This document shows, piece after piece, positions 5,520 to 6,257 of a stretch of 6,257 bases of DNA. The translations under genes and the position numbers were made by a program. This stretch comes from Thiobacillus sp. Lineage in GTDB: Bacteria; Pseudomonadota; Gammaproteobacteria; Burkholderiales; Thiobacillaceae. The notes beneath the pieces are model-generated. The model did no database searches and was not told where the DNA came from. It worked only from the letters and a program-made list of their open reading frames with translations. Positions within the stretch are counted from its first letter, which is position 1. The number at the start of each line of letters is the position of its first letter. The stretch covers positions 1,590 to 7,846 of the forward strand of contig DONB01000288.1 of NCBI GenBank assembly GCA_003510325.1, written 5' to 3'.

Positions 5520-6257
5520 ATGACTCAACCGCACAGCCCAGCCACCATGTCCGCCTATCTCGATACTCGCGTCAGCCTGTTTTCCGGCCGTCTCTGGCAC
5601 GACACGGCGCTCGCCGCGCTGATCGGCGTGCCGGACGACGCGATGAGCGATGCCATGAAGCGGCGCGGCTTTCCGCACCTGGCGGCAGGCTCCGCGGACG
5701 AGGCGGGCCGTGAGGACACCCGCTCGCTGGAACAACGCATCGTCGCGCAGATCCTCGACGAAACGCGGGTGCTGATCCGTCCGCTGTCGGGCGAGGCACG
5801 CAGTTTCCTGACCTTCTGGACCGCGCGCTTCGAGATGTCCAATGTGAAGACGCTGCTGCGCAGCAAGCTGACGGACGAACGGCCCGCCGTCGTCCTCGCC
5901 CGACTGACCCCGATGGGCGCCTTCGGACAGCTCGACCACCCGGACCTCGCGCATGCCGAGGACCTCGGCGAACTGTTGCGGCGGCTGGAAGCCGGACCCT
6001 TTGCCGGCATCGTGAGGCACGCCCGGCGCGCGTTCGAGCAGACCCGTGATCCCTTCAACCTGGATGCTGCGCTGGATCATGGCTACTACGAAGGCCTGAT
6101 CCAGCGCGCGCGTCCCCTGGAAGACACGGTAGGCAATCCGTTCCGCACGCTCATGGCGAATCTCATCGATCGCATCAACCTGGTCTGGTTGTTGCGCTAC
6201 CGATTCAACTACAAGCTGCCACCGGCGCAGGTGTATTACCTGCTGGTGGGATCGCAC
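5520..6257 (+). CDS. ntpC: V/A-type ATPase subunit C (AC39/d-like), 3'-truncated
   Basis: The frame is open to the window end, giving 246 residues of a family that usually has about 330-350. Subunit C links the membrane rotor ring to the central stalk of the V/A-type ATPase. Features of the AC39 family are visible: an N-terminal AYLDTRVSLFSGRL (compare the YLNARVR-type opening), a FWTARFEMSNVKTLLRSKL segment near residues 99-117, a DPFNLDAALDHGYYEGL segment near 177-193, and IDRINLVWLLRYRFNYKLPP near 216-235, matching the repeated helical pattern of these subunits. The ATG at 5520 has only a poor ribosome-binding site (GAGG two bases upstream). The in-frame ATG at 5547 fits the family N-terminus better but has no visible site either, so the start is uncertain by nine codons. 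It follows the stalk subunit by 37 bases. Confidence 0.9.
   Translation, partial: MTQPHSPATMSAYLDTRVSLFSGRLWHDTALAALIGVPDDAMSDAMKRRGFPHLAAGSADEAGREDTRSLEQRIVAQILDETRVLIRPLSGEARSFLTFWTARFEMSNVKTLLRSKLTDERPAVVLARLTPMGAFGQLDHPDLAHAEDLGELLRRLEAGPFAGIVRHARRAFEQTRDPFNLDAALDHGYYEGLIQRARPLEDTVGNPFRTLMANLIDRINLVWLLRYRFNYKLPPAQVYYLLVGSH

Noticed and set aside
5331..6257. 308-codon open frame on the minus strand at the window's right end
   Set aside because: The plus strand carries a continuous AC39-family frame here with conserved segments; the minus-strand frame has no family features.

Overview
The window is a high-GC, densely packed stretch with every supported gene on the + strand. It holds most of an Isp-type [NiFe]-hydrogenase operon that runs without a visible terminator into the start of a V/A-type ATPase operon. 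The Isp-type layout (hynS-isp1-isp2-hynL), the HupE gene and the codon use suggest a chemolithotrophic or sulfur-metabolising proteobacterium, possibly a Thiobacillus-like betaproteobacterium. That placement is inference from gene content, since no phylogenetic marker is present.

Layout. 1-643: the C-terminal two thirds or so of the hydrogenase small subunit HynS, with a membrane anchor. 645-1304: Isp1, a five-helix NarI-like cytochrome b. 1305-1476: a 172-base hairpin-rich interval between isp1 and isp2, containing a possible 59-codon ORF and bounded by imperfect direct repeats. 1477-2769: Isp2, an HdrD-like iron-sulfur protein. 2774-4537: the catalytic large subunit HynL. 4538-4584: a short spacer with only the next ribosome-binding site. 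4585-5160: HupE, a probable nickel permease or hydrogenase accessory protein. 5165-5482: a V-type ATPase peripheral-stalk (G/H-like) coiled-coil subunit. 5520-6257: the start of the V-type ATPase C (AC39/d-like) subunit, cut by the window end.

How the genes work together. HynL splits or forms H2 at its Ni-Fe site and passes electrons through three iron-sulfur clusters in HynS. Isp1 (heme b, membrane) and Isp2 (iron-sulfur, probably cytoplasmic) carry them to or from a quinone or thiol/disulfide partner. HupE would support nickel supply. The ATPase genes that follow encode parts of a rotary proton or sodium pump. The four-base gap between hupE and the first ATPase gene suggests co-transcription, which is unusual and worth checking.

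The most unusual part of the window is the isp1-isp2 interval. Genes elsewhere here abut or are separated by at most 47 bases. This gap instead carries a perfect 9+9 inverted repeat, a GC-rich hairpin, and a duplicated Shine-Dalgarno/ATGAGC junction at its two edges, as though a small element had been inserted or a segment duplicated between two originally overlapping genes.
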